A stretch of DNA of 64,000 nucleotides, taken from NCBI RefSeq assembly GCF_035607535.1, contig NZ_JAYDZX010000015.1, positions 30,755 to 94,754 on the forward strand. Reading direction: 5' to 3'. This document shows, piece after piece, positions 52,354 through 59,139 of the stretch (its first letter is position 1; each line of letters opens with the position of its first letter). Below the pieces are notes generated by a model, which was not told where the DNA came from, searched no databases, and was given only the letters and a program-made list of their open reading frames with translations. This DNA is from Salinimicrobium sp035607535 (GTDB lineage: Bacteria; Bacteroidota; Bacteroidia; Flavobacteriales; Flavobacteriaceae). Both the position numbers and the translations under genes were made by a program.

Positions 52354-52366
52354 AACATTTGAGAAA

Positions 52367-52756
52367 ATGAAAATTCAATATAAAAAACGACAACTGAATT
52401 TTAATTTAATATTTGGGATAATTTGGCTAACCTTTTTCCTACTCCAACTTTTGTTTGATGATGAGCTTAATTGGATTGATTACGGCTGGATCTTTATATC
52501 ATTAGCTTATTTTGGAATTTATTTCTATCAAAAGAAATATAAGTATGTAATAATAAACAACGGATTTTTGACTGTGAATGGTCCATTTGGGAAGACAATA
52601 AATCTGACTGATATAAAACGGATAAAAAAGTTTGCGGGAGATTACATCTTAAAAACCGACAATGAGGAACTGACTATTAGTACTCAATATATAGGTTCAA
52701 AATCGCTTGCCGAATTAAATATGGAATTAGAAAAACTGCAGGTAGAATGGAATTAA
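52367..52756 (+). CDS. Cassette 2: membrane protein with PH-like domain
   Basis: 129 residues from ATG 52367, 20 bp inside the cassette boundary; an upstream open stretch lies within attC1 and is excluded. Two transmembrane helices (about residues 13-29 and 40-55) precede a beta-rich PH-like region (VIINNGFLTVNGPFGKTINL, then IKRIKKFAGDYILKT). Topologically similar to the membrane protein encoded at 22172. Function unknown. Confidence 0.78.
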   Translation: MKIQYKKRQLNFNLIFGIIWLTFFLLQLLFDDELNWIDYGWIFISLAYFGIYFYQKKYKYVIINNGFLTVNGPFGKTINLTDIKRIKKFAGDYILKTDNEELTISTQYIGSKSLAELNMELEKLQVEWN

Positions 52757-52760
52757 AAAC

Positions 52761-52894
52761 GTTTTACAACACTGTATAAAAAAAATGCTCAAGTCTATCT
52801 CAATTCGAAAGTCCGTGCTCGCTTGCAACGCCTGATTGTCCTGCGGACAATCAAGCTCGCCAGCTCGCACTATTTTTTATACGGGACGTTGTGA
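52761..52894 (+). repeat. attC-like site 2 (type A)
   Basis: R'' GTTTTACAAC (52761-52770) mirrors the cassette-2 start GTTGTAAAAC (52347-52356). L'' GTATAAAAAA/L' TTTTTTATAC, tip hairpin GATTGTCC-tgc-GGACAATC, core GTTGTGA (52888-52894). Nearly identical to site 1 between the two outer arms. Confidence 0.88.
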
Positions 52895-53265
52895 GCCATT
52901 TATAGCGGATCGCAATAAGCAAATTTTAATTTATTTGCTGCTGTCGGTGTCGAAAGGATGAAAAAAAAGCTACGGATTAGAATCCTCACTCAACTGGAAG
53001 TGGCGCTTTTTTTTAGGTAAATTTGGAAGTTATAGTTTGTGAATAAGCGGATTTACGGTCAGAGTTGATCACGAAAAAACCTGTCAAAATTGGCATTTTT
53101 AAGACCCTTTGTGACGGATCATTTAAATGAAAAAACGGACTCACAACAACACATAAAAACAATGCTGAAATCAGTCTCGAATCGAAACTTACTGCTCGCT
53201 TGCAACGCCTGATTGTCCTGCGGACAATCAAGCTCGCCAGCTCGCACTGTTTTTATATGAGAACG
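52889..53265 (+). other. Cassette 3: no convincing ORF
   Basis: About 250 bp precede attC3. The only short frame with a plausible start is 52958-53020 (ATG, 20 residues, MKKKLRIRILTQLEVALFFR), which ends in T-rich DNA and is weakly supported. The tract AAGCTACGG...AGTGGCGCTTTTTTTT looks like a degenerate hairpin plus T-run, so a small RNA or decayed gene is possible. Confidence 0.5.
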
Positions 53266-53271
53266 TTGCCA
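53140..53271 (+). repeat. attC-like site 3 (type A)
   Basis: R'' CTCACAAC (53140-53147) mirrors the cassette-3 start GTTGTGAG. It has an ACATAAAAAC/GTTTTTATAT outer stem, the same GATTGTCC-tgc-GGACAATC tip, and the core GTTGCCA (53265-53271). Confidence 0.87.
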
Positions 53272-53740
53272 AAAATGCTGCTGACCAACGAAACGCGGGA
53301 AAAATGAAAACTGACTCAAATAAGACGGACTTCTAAAATGCCATTTTTGGAAGGAAAGAAAAATTGAGTTTTAAAAGAAGAATTGCGACGGATCACTCAC
53401 TCAGGCGGAGAAAAAAAAGAAGCAGTAAAAACATCATTTTTGAGAGGTAAGAAAAATTGAGTTTCAAAAGAAAGTGCAGCGGACTTTCTCACTCAATCGG
53501 AGAAATAAAATCGGACGTAAAAATGCCCTTTTTGAGAGGTAAGAAAAAATAAACTTTAAAAGCAAAACGCAGCGGATTGAAAAGCGAAGCCGCTCACTCG
53601 AGCGGGCAGCACTATTTGGCAACAATATATAAAAACAATGCTTAAACCTGTCTTGAATCGAAAGTCCGTGCTCACTTGCAACGCCTGATTGTCCTGCGGA
53701 CAATCACGCTCGCCAGCTCGCACTGTTTTTATACGAGACG
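53266..53740 (+). other. Cassette 4: noncoding, three ~92-bp tandem repeats
   Basis: No supported ORF. Three degenerate direct repeats start at about 53338, 53431 and 53523 (period 92-93 bp), each opening with a variant of ATGCCATTTTTGGAAGG, then AAGAAAAATTGAGTTT, then CGGA...TCACTCACTC and an A-rich tail. The last copy ends in GCTCACTCGAGCGGGC. Confidence 0.65.
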
Positions 53741-53746
53741 TTGGCA
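53615..53746 (+). repeat. attC-like site 4 (type A)
   Basis: R'' TTTGGCAAC (53615-53623) mirrors the cassette-4 start GTTGCCAAA. Outer stem ATATAAAAACA/TGTTTTTATA, tip GATTGTCC-tgc-GGACAATC, core GTTGGCA (53740-53746). Confidence 0.88.
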
Positions 53747-53764
53747 AACATATAAAACAACAAA

Positions 53765-54304
53765 GTGAATAAAATTCCTGGAATAAAAATTCTAATTGCA
53801 CTGCCAGTCATTTTCTTGGTGTTCCTATTTGTATTGGGGCGTCCTTGGGATAATCAACCGTGGGATGAAATTTACCTCGAAAAATATAAAAACCAGAAAA
53901 TGGGAATAATTAGTAAAAGGGAACTCTGGAAAGGGTGCGGATTATCTTTAGAATTTTACGATCGTAATAGAAAACTTCTCTCTTTTAAAAAAGATACTTC
54001 AACTTTCTCCATAGGCAACGACTGTAAAATTATTGAGCAAATCCATCTTAAGGACTACTTCCATAAAATACCCGAATCGAACAAATGTTTCATCATAAGA
54101 CAAGACAGTGTTATGATTTTTAATTGTGAAACCAATCTCGAAGAAAAATTAAAAAAATCGATTGATGATATTGATAAATGGGAAATAAATGAGCCCTTTG
54201 AATGGAAAGAATTGCCCTTTTCACCCGTAGAGAAATATCTTGATAATGAACAGTATCAGAAATTCAGAAAAGGGAGAAAAAATACGTTTGCCAACAATAT
54301 ATAA
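53765..54304 (+). CDS. Cassette 5: membrane-anchored hypothetical protein
   Basis: 179 residues from a GTG at 53765, 24 bp inside the cassette. One N-terminal transmembrane/signal-anchor helix (residues 5-24) is followed by a soluble domain with LWKGCGLSLEFYDRNRKLLS and FSIGNDCKIIEQI; no family recognised. The coding frame runs into attC5: the last residues (FANNI) and the stop codon are made by the attC left arm. Confidence 0.75.
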   Translation: MNKIPGIKILIALPVIFLVFLFVLGRPWDNQPWDEIYLEKYKNQKMGIISKRELWKGCGLSLEFYDRNRKLLSFKKDTSTFSIGNDCKIIEQIHLKDYFHKIPESNKCFIIRQDSVMIFNCETNLEEKLKKSIDDIDKWEINEPFEWKELPFSPVEKYLDNEQYQKFRKGRKNTFANNI

Positions 54305-54418
54305 AAACAATGCTTAAACCTGTCTCGATTCGAAACTCCGTGCTCGCTTGCAGCGCCTGATTGTCCTGCGGACAATCAAGCTTGCCAGCAAGCACTGTTT
54401 TTATACGGGACGTTGTGA
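54286..54418 (+). repeat. attC-like site 5 (type A)
   Basis: R'' GTTTGCCAAC (54286-54295) mirrors the cassette-5 start GTTGGCAAAC. Tip GATTGTCC-tgc-GGACAATC, outer stem as in site 4, core GTTGTGA (54412-54418). It overlaps the end of the cassette-5 gene by 19 bp. Confidence 0.88.
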
Positions 54419-54800
54419 ACAATGGCTCTTGACTCACTCACACCGGATATAAGATTAAATTTTCCGACACTTCACGTGGAAACAAAAACGGACACTCACT
54501 CAGCCGGAGTAAAAAATTAAAACAAAACGCACCACTCTGCTGTTTTTAATTTTTCTCACTCTTGCGGATCCTCAAACTTTCCAGCAGGACCGTTTACTAG
54601 AAAAGAAAAGTTACAATTGGATAATTAAAGAAAACGGCAAACCTCTAGTGCTCACTCAGCTGTGTCGCCACTGATTCACAACAACGGTTATCAAAAATGG
54701 CTTTTTTGAGTGATAATTTCCTACATTTATTTCCATAAAAAATCCGTTGCGCCGGAAAACTGATGGCTTCCTTACACGCCACTTTTGTTAACCGGAGACG
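54413..54800 (+). other. Cassette 6: no standard ORF
   Basis: About 260 bp before attC6. A 32-codon ATG frame exists at 54422-54520. A second frame (about 54515-54673) reads KRTTLLFLIFLTLADPQTFQ and onward like a signal peptide plus short protein, but has no ATG/GTG/TTG start. It is either a decayed gene or an unusually started one. The CACTCACTCAGCCGGAG tract resembles parts of cassette 4. Confidence 0.45.
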
Positions 54801-54806
54801 TTGTGC
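54675..54806 (+). repeat. attC-like site 6 (type B)
   Basis: R'' TTCACAAC (54675-54682) mirrors the cassette-6 start GTTGTGAA. Different interior from type A: L'' CGGTTATCAAAAATGGC pairs with L' GCCACTTTTGTTAACCG with mismatches, with a central AATCCGTTGCGCCGGAAA region. Core GTTGTGC (54800-54806). Confidence 0.86.
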
Positions 54807-54818
54807 AACATTTGAAAA

Positions 54819-55322
54819 ATGCGAATCTCATTAAGAATATTTGGAATTATTTTAATTTGTTTTTGGTCTTGTAAAAATCCAAATGATAAGACTGAATCAA
54901 TAACTGACCAAAAAGTTGCGATATTACTGAACTCCGAACAAAATAAATGGTTGGAAGAAAATTACGGTTTAAAAAAATGGACGCCAACGGGTAAGGATTT
55001 GAATATAGTTCAAGAAGTTTTAGACAAAGCAATTCATAACAAAGAGTTTGATTTTTTAAAAAAACCGACGAAACAAAGTGTTGAAAAATACTACAGACAA
55101 TATATCCCATACATTAATGAAAATGGAGAAAGAATTATTGAAATAAATGCGTTTTGTGAGATTTTAGAAAACCCACCGGAAAACCGAATTAACGAATGGA
55201 CAAAATTGGACTGGAGAACAGAATATGTAATTGTTGATGATGGTGGAGATTGCTATTGGCAGATTACAATTAATCTCGATACAAAAAAATATAATAACTT
55301 AATGGTAAATGGTGAAGCTTAA
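54819..55322 (+). CDS. Cassette 7: hypothetical lipoprotein
   Basis: 167 residues from ATG 54819, 18 bp inside the cassette. Lipobox-like FWSC (C18) after a hydrophobic N-terminus. The soluble part includes EENYGLKKWTPTGKDLNIVQ, KYYRQYIPYINENG and an ending DDGGDCYWQITINLDTKKYN typical of small immunity-like or stress lipoproteins; no named family is assigned. The stop lies 6 bp before attC7. Confidence 0.78.
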   Translation: MRISLRIFGIILICFWSCKNPNDKTESITDQKVAILLNSEQNKWLEENYGLKKWTPTGKDLNIVQEVLDKAIHNKEFDFLKKPTKQSVEKYYRQYIPYINENGERIIEINAFCEILENPPENRINEWTKLDWRTEYVIVDDGGDCYWQITINLDTKKYNNLMVNGEA

Positions 55323-55327
55323 AAAAC

Positions 55328-55462
55328 GTTGCACAACAACGGTTATCAAAAATGGCTTTATTGAGAAGAAATTATTTACATTTATTTCCATAAGAATAAC
55401 CCGTTACGCCGGAAAGTGAATTCTTCCCTACACGCCACTTTCGTTAACCGGGAAGGTTAAAG
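55328..55462 (+). repeat. attC-like site 7 (type B)
   Basis: R'' GTTGCACAAC (55328-55337) mirrors the cassette-7 start GTTGTGCAAC. Same L boxes as site 6. The right end reads GGGAAGGTTAAAG instead of GGGACGTT, so the core is GGTTAA (G at 55456). Confidence 0.82.
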
Positions 55463-55902
55463 TGCAATTGATCTTACCGGGCCTTGCTCGGCATGAATCC
55501 CAAGAGCGGAACCAAACGGCTGGATTGGATGGGTCAGATGCTTTAGTTCAAGGATCCCGATTTCGAAGCGTAAAAATTTATTTTTTAAAACGTGTAGAAA
55601 TCGGGATCCTTGAACAAGTTAGTGGAAAAAAAGGATAAAAATTCTGGGGAAAATCCATCCTTTTTGGTCCTGCAGTTGTTGCTTCGGACCCCAAATGGGA
55701 CTATCCCATAATCTATGATATAGGTAATCCCCTTTTGGTTTCAAGCAGCATAAATTAGGATCGGTAATCTAAACTGCATCTAACTGCAGCTATAGGCAAT
55801 GCCTGGAGGAAGTAAAGGACAAGAGGATGGTTATAGTTTAAATCAATAGATTAACTTAATCAGGAAATAATACAAACCAGGCACTGCCCATAGCACGCTT
55901 AG
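55457..55902 (+). other. Cassette 8: ORF-less, with a long perfect inverted repeat
   Basis: No supported ORF. GTTCAAGGATCCCGATTTC (about 55547-55565) and its exact reverse complement (about 55597-55615) form a 19-bp stem separated by about 30 A/T-rich bases, a structure strong enough for a structured RNA or bidirectional terminator. A second hairpin-like tract ACCCCAAATGGGACTATCCC follows. Confidence 0.55.
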
Positions 55903-55908
55903 TTGCCA
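55778..55908 (+). repeat. attC-like site 8 (type C)
   Basis: R'' ATCTAAC (55778-55784) fits the RYYYAAC consensus. GCTATAGGCAATGCCTGG (55789-55806) pairs with CCAGGCACTGCCCATAGC (55877-55894), 16 of 18. Core GTTGCCA (55902-55908). The match between R'' and the cassette-8 start (GTTAAAG) is poor, consistent with the altered site 7. Confidence 0.65.
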
Positions 55909-55913
55909 CAAAT

Positions 55914-56366
55914 ATGAAAAACACTAAAATCTACATTGCGCTTTTAGCCTCAAGTTTATTGTTTTCTTGCATTGATGTTGAGGAGAAACCTTCCGAACAA
56001 CAGCTTGCGGATTTCCAAATCGAGAAGGTTGAAAAGATTATAGTATCGGATAAGAGTAGTGGAAGTGAAAATGGTATAAAAGAAGGGAATGAATTAATGG
56101 AGATTACGCAATTTTTAAAGGATAGCACAAACTATTTTCCATCCGATCAGGTTAAATCGAGCGGACAAAGATCAACACATCGGATTGACCTAATCAGAAC
56201 GGCGGATACTCTTACTCTTTTTCTTTATCCGACATCGGAACCCAAGAAGATTGAAGTTGGATATTTTGATCCAGAGGAATTAAAAATTCCAGATAGTTAT
56301 AAAGAATACAAAAGATTTTATATCCACCGTGGTATTTTAGATTTACTAAATTCTATGCCGGAGTAA
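55914..56366 (+). CDS. Cassette 9: hypothetical lipoprotein
   Basis: 150 residues from ATG 55914, only 11 bp inside the cassette. Lipobox LLFSC (C19). The remainder is charged and soluble, with IVSDKSSGSENGIKEGNELM and a C-terminal YKEYKRFYIHRGILDLL; no family recognised. Probably membrane-anchored in the periplasm. Confidence 0.76.
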   Translation: MKNTKIYIALLASSLLFSCIDVEEKPSEQQLADFQIEKVEKIIVSDKSSGSENGIKEGNELMEITQFLKDSTNYFPSDQVKSSGQRSTHRIDLIRTADTLTLFLYPTSEPKKIEVGYFDPEELKIPDSYKEYKRFYIHRGILDLLNSMPE

Positions 56367-56371
56367 AATAC

Positions 56372-56496
56372 TTGTGGCAACAACGGTTAACAAAAATGAG
56401 AGATAATTTCCTACATTTATTTCCATTAGAAAAACGCGTTACGCCGGAATATGAAGTCTTCCCTACACGCCACTTTCGTTAACCGGGACGTTACAG
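56372..56496 (+). repeat. attC-like site 9 (type B)
   Basis: R'' TTGTGGCAAC (56372-56381) mirrors the cassette-9 start GTTGCCACAA. L'' CGGTTAACAAAAATG/L' CACTTTCGTTAACCG, core GTTACAG (56490-56496). Confidence 0.86.
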
Positions 56497-56516
56497 GCAA
56501 TTTTAAACGAAACTAA

Positions 56517-56948
56517 ATGAAAATAGTTCAAGTTCTTTTCTTAGTATGGTTGCCCTCTATAGGTTTTGCCCAAGATACTATTAGATATAATGGCATTATT
56601 GCAGACAAGTTATTGTATGAATCCATAGAATTATACCCTGACAAGACCTTTAAATGGACCAGCGAATACGACCTTTCTTTTTCTTCTTATGGAAAATATC
56701 ATATTGATGATAACCGACTTCAACTAAATCATTATATCGATTGGACAAAACCAGAAACAATGACTCTTGCCGACTCCATTGCAACAATAGACAAGCCGAT
56801 CAAATCAGAAATTTTCATAATGAATGGAGAAAAAATGTATCGGACGGATGACCGAGGGAAAAAGATAAAGAGAATTAGGGATCGATCCTTAAAAACACCC
56901 TGGAGTTGGTTATTCGGACATAAATACGTTTTATTAAAAGAAGATTAA
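56517..56948 (+). CDS. Cassette 10: secreted hypothetical protein
   Basis: 143 residues from ATG 56517, 26 bp inside the cassette. Signal peptide cleaved near GFAQ (residue 19). A beta-rich body (ESIELYPDKTFKWTSEYDLS, then YGKYHIDDNRLQLNHYI) resembles small lipocalin-like domains as in cassette 1. The family is not recognised. The downstream attC is split by an IS element. Confidence 0.76.
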   Translation: MKIVQVLFLVWLPSIGFAQDTIRYNGIIADKLLYESIELYPDKTFKWTSEYDLSFSSYGKYHIDDNRLQLNHYIDWTKPETMTLADSIATIDKPIKSEIFIMNGEKMYRTDDRGKKIKRIRDRSLKTPWSWLFGHKYVLLKED

Positions 56949-56951
56949 AAC

Positions 56952-56964
56952 TGCCTGTAACAAA
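56952..56964 (+). repeat. attC-like site 10, left end (split by IS110)
   Basis: TGCCTGTAAC (56952-56961) mirrors the cassette-10 start GTTACAGGCA, showing that it is the R'' arm of the attC. The rest of the site resumes at about 58163, after the IS element. Confidence 0.8.
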
Positions 56965-56988
56965 GAACTGAGTTAAAAAACAAGTTCT

Positions 56989-57978
56989 CTACGCTAATTT
57001 CGAAACAAAATTTTCCTCATAAGGCAATCCTGATTTAGCGATAGCAAATGCCTGTTTCAGTAGCTTGTTACATACAGCGATAAGAGCCAACTTTTTACTT
57101 TTACCTTTTGCTATAATGCGTTCATAGATCTCCTTACAGGCTTTGTTGTGTTTGCAGGCCGAAAAACTGCACATAAATAAGAGATTCCTAAGCTTTGCAT
57201 TTCCCATCTTGGTTATCCGGCTACGGCCTCTCACACTGGTCCCGGACTCTCGTAACGTTGGTGTAATCCCTGTATAGCTACAGAGTTGCCTGGCATTTTC
57301 AAAATTGGAAAATCCATCGGTCAGGACAACTAGCATAATGGCTGTTTTACTGCCCATTCCTGGAATACTTTTTAGAAGGGTCAATTGTTTTTATTGTTCT
57401 TCTTTGACGATCTCCATCAGGCGGTCCTCCAGGATCTTGATTTCTTTCTGTACAGCTTTTAAAGAGCGATTCAAAGAATGATATACTGTTTTAGATGGTT
57501 TCCCCAGGGTTTTCTCTCCGTGCAGCTTATTTTTTAAGGCAGTGCTTTGCTTTAAATAGATATCGATAAGACGCATGAGCTGTAAACATTCCGGCTGGTT
57601 CTTGTCTCTTGCAGTATACAAGGGAACCTCATTTACAGTGGCATACTCACAGATAGCTTTAGCATCAGATTTATCTGTTTTCACCTTAGATAATTTCATC
57701 TGTATAAACCTCTTAACTGACAATGGATTTACTACAGAGACCTTTACCCTTTGCTCATACAGGAACTGAGCCAACCGGTAATGATAATATCCTGTGGCTT
57801 CCATTACCACTAAAGCATCGGCAGGAAGAGCTTTTTGAAAGGCTTTAAATCCCTTAGCATCATTCTTAAACTGAAAGTGAGTTCCTTTAGAGTCTACAAC
57901 ATCGAAAACATTTTTACTAATGTCTACTCCATAAATTTGGTTACATTTATTCATAGATAATTGATTAGGAAAGGACAC
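56989..57978 (-). pseudogene. IS110-type transposase with one in-frame stop
   Basis: The frame runs from 57978 to 56989. Residues 1-195 form the DEDD (RuvC-like) domain with D19 (GVDISK), E60 (VVMEATG), D102 and D105 (KTDKSDAK). A TAA at 57391-57393 then interrupts, and the same frame continues as KQLTLLKSIPGMGSKTA into the C-terminal Transposase_20 domain with SYTGITPTLRESGTSVRGR, which holds the serine. Total about 328 codons, the usual IS110 length. There is no frameshift, so one nonsense change separates it from an intact gene. Confidence 0.88.
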
Positions 57979-58160
57979 CTACTTTGCTTTCAACAACTTA
58001 AAAACGAGATCAACGTCTCACAGAACTGAACGAAATTGAAGTAGAAAAGAGAGGGGATTTTCAATGTTGACGGAATCTCCAGGTTCCCACATATAACATA
58101 ACCTTACTCCTCTCTTTTGTTCTTTCTGGTTAATGGATAAAAGTTAGGAAATCGAACTTA
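57979..58160 (-). ncRNA. Candidate bridge-RNA region of the IS110 element
   Basis: IS110 elements carry their guide RNA in the noncoding end upstream of the transposase. Here AAAAGAGAGG (58045-58054) and CCTCTCTTTT (58109-58118) form a 10-bp stem enclosing a 54-nt loop. The loop contains ACATATAA (58089-58096), identical to the first bases of the interrupted attC right flank (58163-58170). Role and exact ends are inferred. Confidence 0.4.
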
Positions 58161-58162
58161 AG

Positions 58163-58284
58163 ACATATAAAAACAATGCTTAATTTAGTCTCGAGTCAAA
58201 AGTCCGTGCTCGCTTGCAGCGCCTGATTGTCCTGCGGACAATCGAGCTCGCCCGCTCGCACTGTTTTTATACGAGACGTTGGCA
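58163..58284 (+). repeat. attC-like site 10, right part (type A)
   Basis: Resumes with ACATATAAAAACAATGC, then the arm, tip GATTGTCC-tgc-GGACAATC, L' GTTTTTATAC and core GTTGGCA (58278-58284). It matches type A sites 3-5 apart from the missing R'' end, which lies beyond the IS. Confidence 0.85.
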
Positions 58285-58310
58285 TTAATACTTCAACAGA
58301 GAAAATTTAA

Positions 58311-58361
58311 TTTTGAATTCTGATTTAAAGTAATAACTTTGTATTTACAAAAATAAAAGTT
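58311..58361 (+). promoter_or_regulatory. Cassette-borne promoter and palindrome of the MazEF-like pair
   Basis: TTTTG (58311-58315), an 18-bp spacer and TAACTTTG (58334-58341) match the Bacteroidota promoter. AACTTT (58336-58341) is mirrored by AAAGTT (58355-58360), and TTTGTA/TACAAA overlaps it, a plausible operator for the antitoxin. So this cassette does not depend on transcription from the array. Confidence 0.65.
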
Positions 58362-58607
58362 ATGGAAACTTCAATTATAAAAATTGGAAATTCAAAAGGG
58401 CTTCGTTTGAGTAAAACGATTCTTGAAAAATATCATATTAAAGATAAAGTTGAACTGATTTTAGAAAAAGGTCAAATTATACTCCGACCAATTGATTCAC
58501 CAAGAAAAAACTGGGAAGAGAAATTTAGGAAAATGGCCAAAAATGAAGATGATCAACTTCTAATGAATGATGTGTTTGATGATGAAAACTTCGATGAATG
58601 GATTTAA
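58362..58607 (+). CDS. Cassette 11: AbrB/MazE-like antitoxin
   Basis: 81 residues. The SpoVT/AbrB swapped-hairpin DNA-binding fold is visible (IIKIGNSKGLRLSKTILEKY, then KVELILEKGQIILRP). The acidic C-terminal tail (NDVFDDENFDEW) would bind and neutralise the toxin. It overlaps the toxin gene by 10 bp and has its own promoter with a palindrome. It probably represses the operon. Confidence 0.9.
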   Translation: METSIIKIGNSKGLRLSKTILEKYHIKDKVELILEKGQIILRPIDSPRKNWEEKFRKMAKNEDDQLLMNDVFDDENFDEWI

Positions 58608-58921
58608 ATCAATACGACATAGTTCTAGTTAATTTGGATCCGACAGTGGGAAGTGAAATCAAGAAAACCAGACCTTGTGTAATCATTTCACCAAATGAAA
58701 TGAATAAATACTTAAGAACAATTATTGTTGCTCCCATGACAACAAATACAAAAAAATATCCAACACGAGTTTCGGTAAAAACAAATGGTAAAAAAGGAAT
58801 GATTGCAATTGACCAGATTCGAACAATTGATAAACAAAGAATTATAAAAATCTTTGAATCGTTATCCAATTCCGAAATTAAGAAATGTAAAGAGGTGCTT
58901 AAAGAAACATTTGTGGATTAA
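58598..58921 (+). CDS. Cassette 11: MazF/PemK-like endoribonuclease toxin
   Basis: 107 residues. The PemK/MazF fold is recognised by YDIVLVNLDPTVGSEIKKTR followed by PCVIISPN, then VAPMTTNTKKYPTRV and GMIAIDQIRTID. MazF toxins cut mRNA at short sites. It is translationally coupled to the antitoxin gene. TA cassettes of this type stabilise long integron arrays elsewhere; that role is inferred here. Confidence 0.92.
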   Translation: MDLNQYDIVLVNLDPTVGSEIKKTRPCVIISPNEMNKYLRTIIVAPMTTNTKKYPTRVSVKTNGKKGMIAIDQIRTIDKQRIIKIFESLSNSEIKKCKEVLKETFVD

Positions 58922-58925
58922 GTAC

Positions 58926-59060
58926 TAATGCCAACACTATATAAAAACAATGCGGAAGCCTGTGTCGAATCGAAAATTTGGGTGTACTTGCTGCGTCTAA
59001 TTTTCCTGCGGAAAATCATCGCCGGCAATCGCCGCACTGTTTTTTTCCGAGACGTTGTAG
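58926..59060 (+). repeat. attC-like site 11 (type A variant)
   Basis: R'' TAATGCCAAC (58926-58935) mirrors the cassette-11 start GTTGGCATTA. The tip hairpin is ATTTTCC-tgc-GGAAAAT, in which both strands changed together relative to GATTGTCC/GGACAATC, and CCGCA replaces TCGCA opposite TGCGG. Core GTTGTAG (59054-59060). Confidence 0.87.
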
Positions 59061-59115
59061 CGCATATAACAAATCCATTTCCCTTACCAATATTCAGATC
59101 CACTTGAAAAATTGT

Positions 59116-59127
59116 AACTTTTAAGTT
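59116..59127. promoter_or_regulatory. Small palindrome before the HigBA-like pair
   Basis: AACTT-TT-AAGTT (59116-59127) lies 12 bp before the toxin ATG and could be the operator of the XRE antitoxin. TTG (59104-59106) lies upstream but no clean TAnnTTTG box is seen. Confidence 0.35.
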
Positions 59128-59139
59128 GCCTTTGTGCTG

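Larger units (their letters stand above)
56965..58162 (-). mobile_element. IS110-family insertion sequence inside attC site 10
   Basis: About 1.2 kb, bounded by the left R'' arm of an attC and the right remainder of the same site. No terminal inverted repeats or clear target duplication, as is normal for IS110. It contains one transposase reading frame (minus strand) with an in-frame stop and a 5' noncoding stretch (57979-58160). The exact ends are uncertain by a few bases; ACA is found at both edges. Confidence 0.8.

Noticed and set aside
52295..52366. 24-codon upstream extension of the cassette 2 gene
   Set aside because: It is translated attC sequence and would cross the recombination junction.
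53013..53319. Minus-strand frames across attC 3 and attC 4 (also 53464-53801)
   Set aside because: They share nearly the same peptide because they read the repeated attC sites in antisense; they are not genes.
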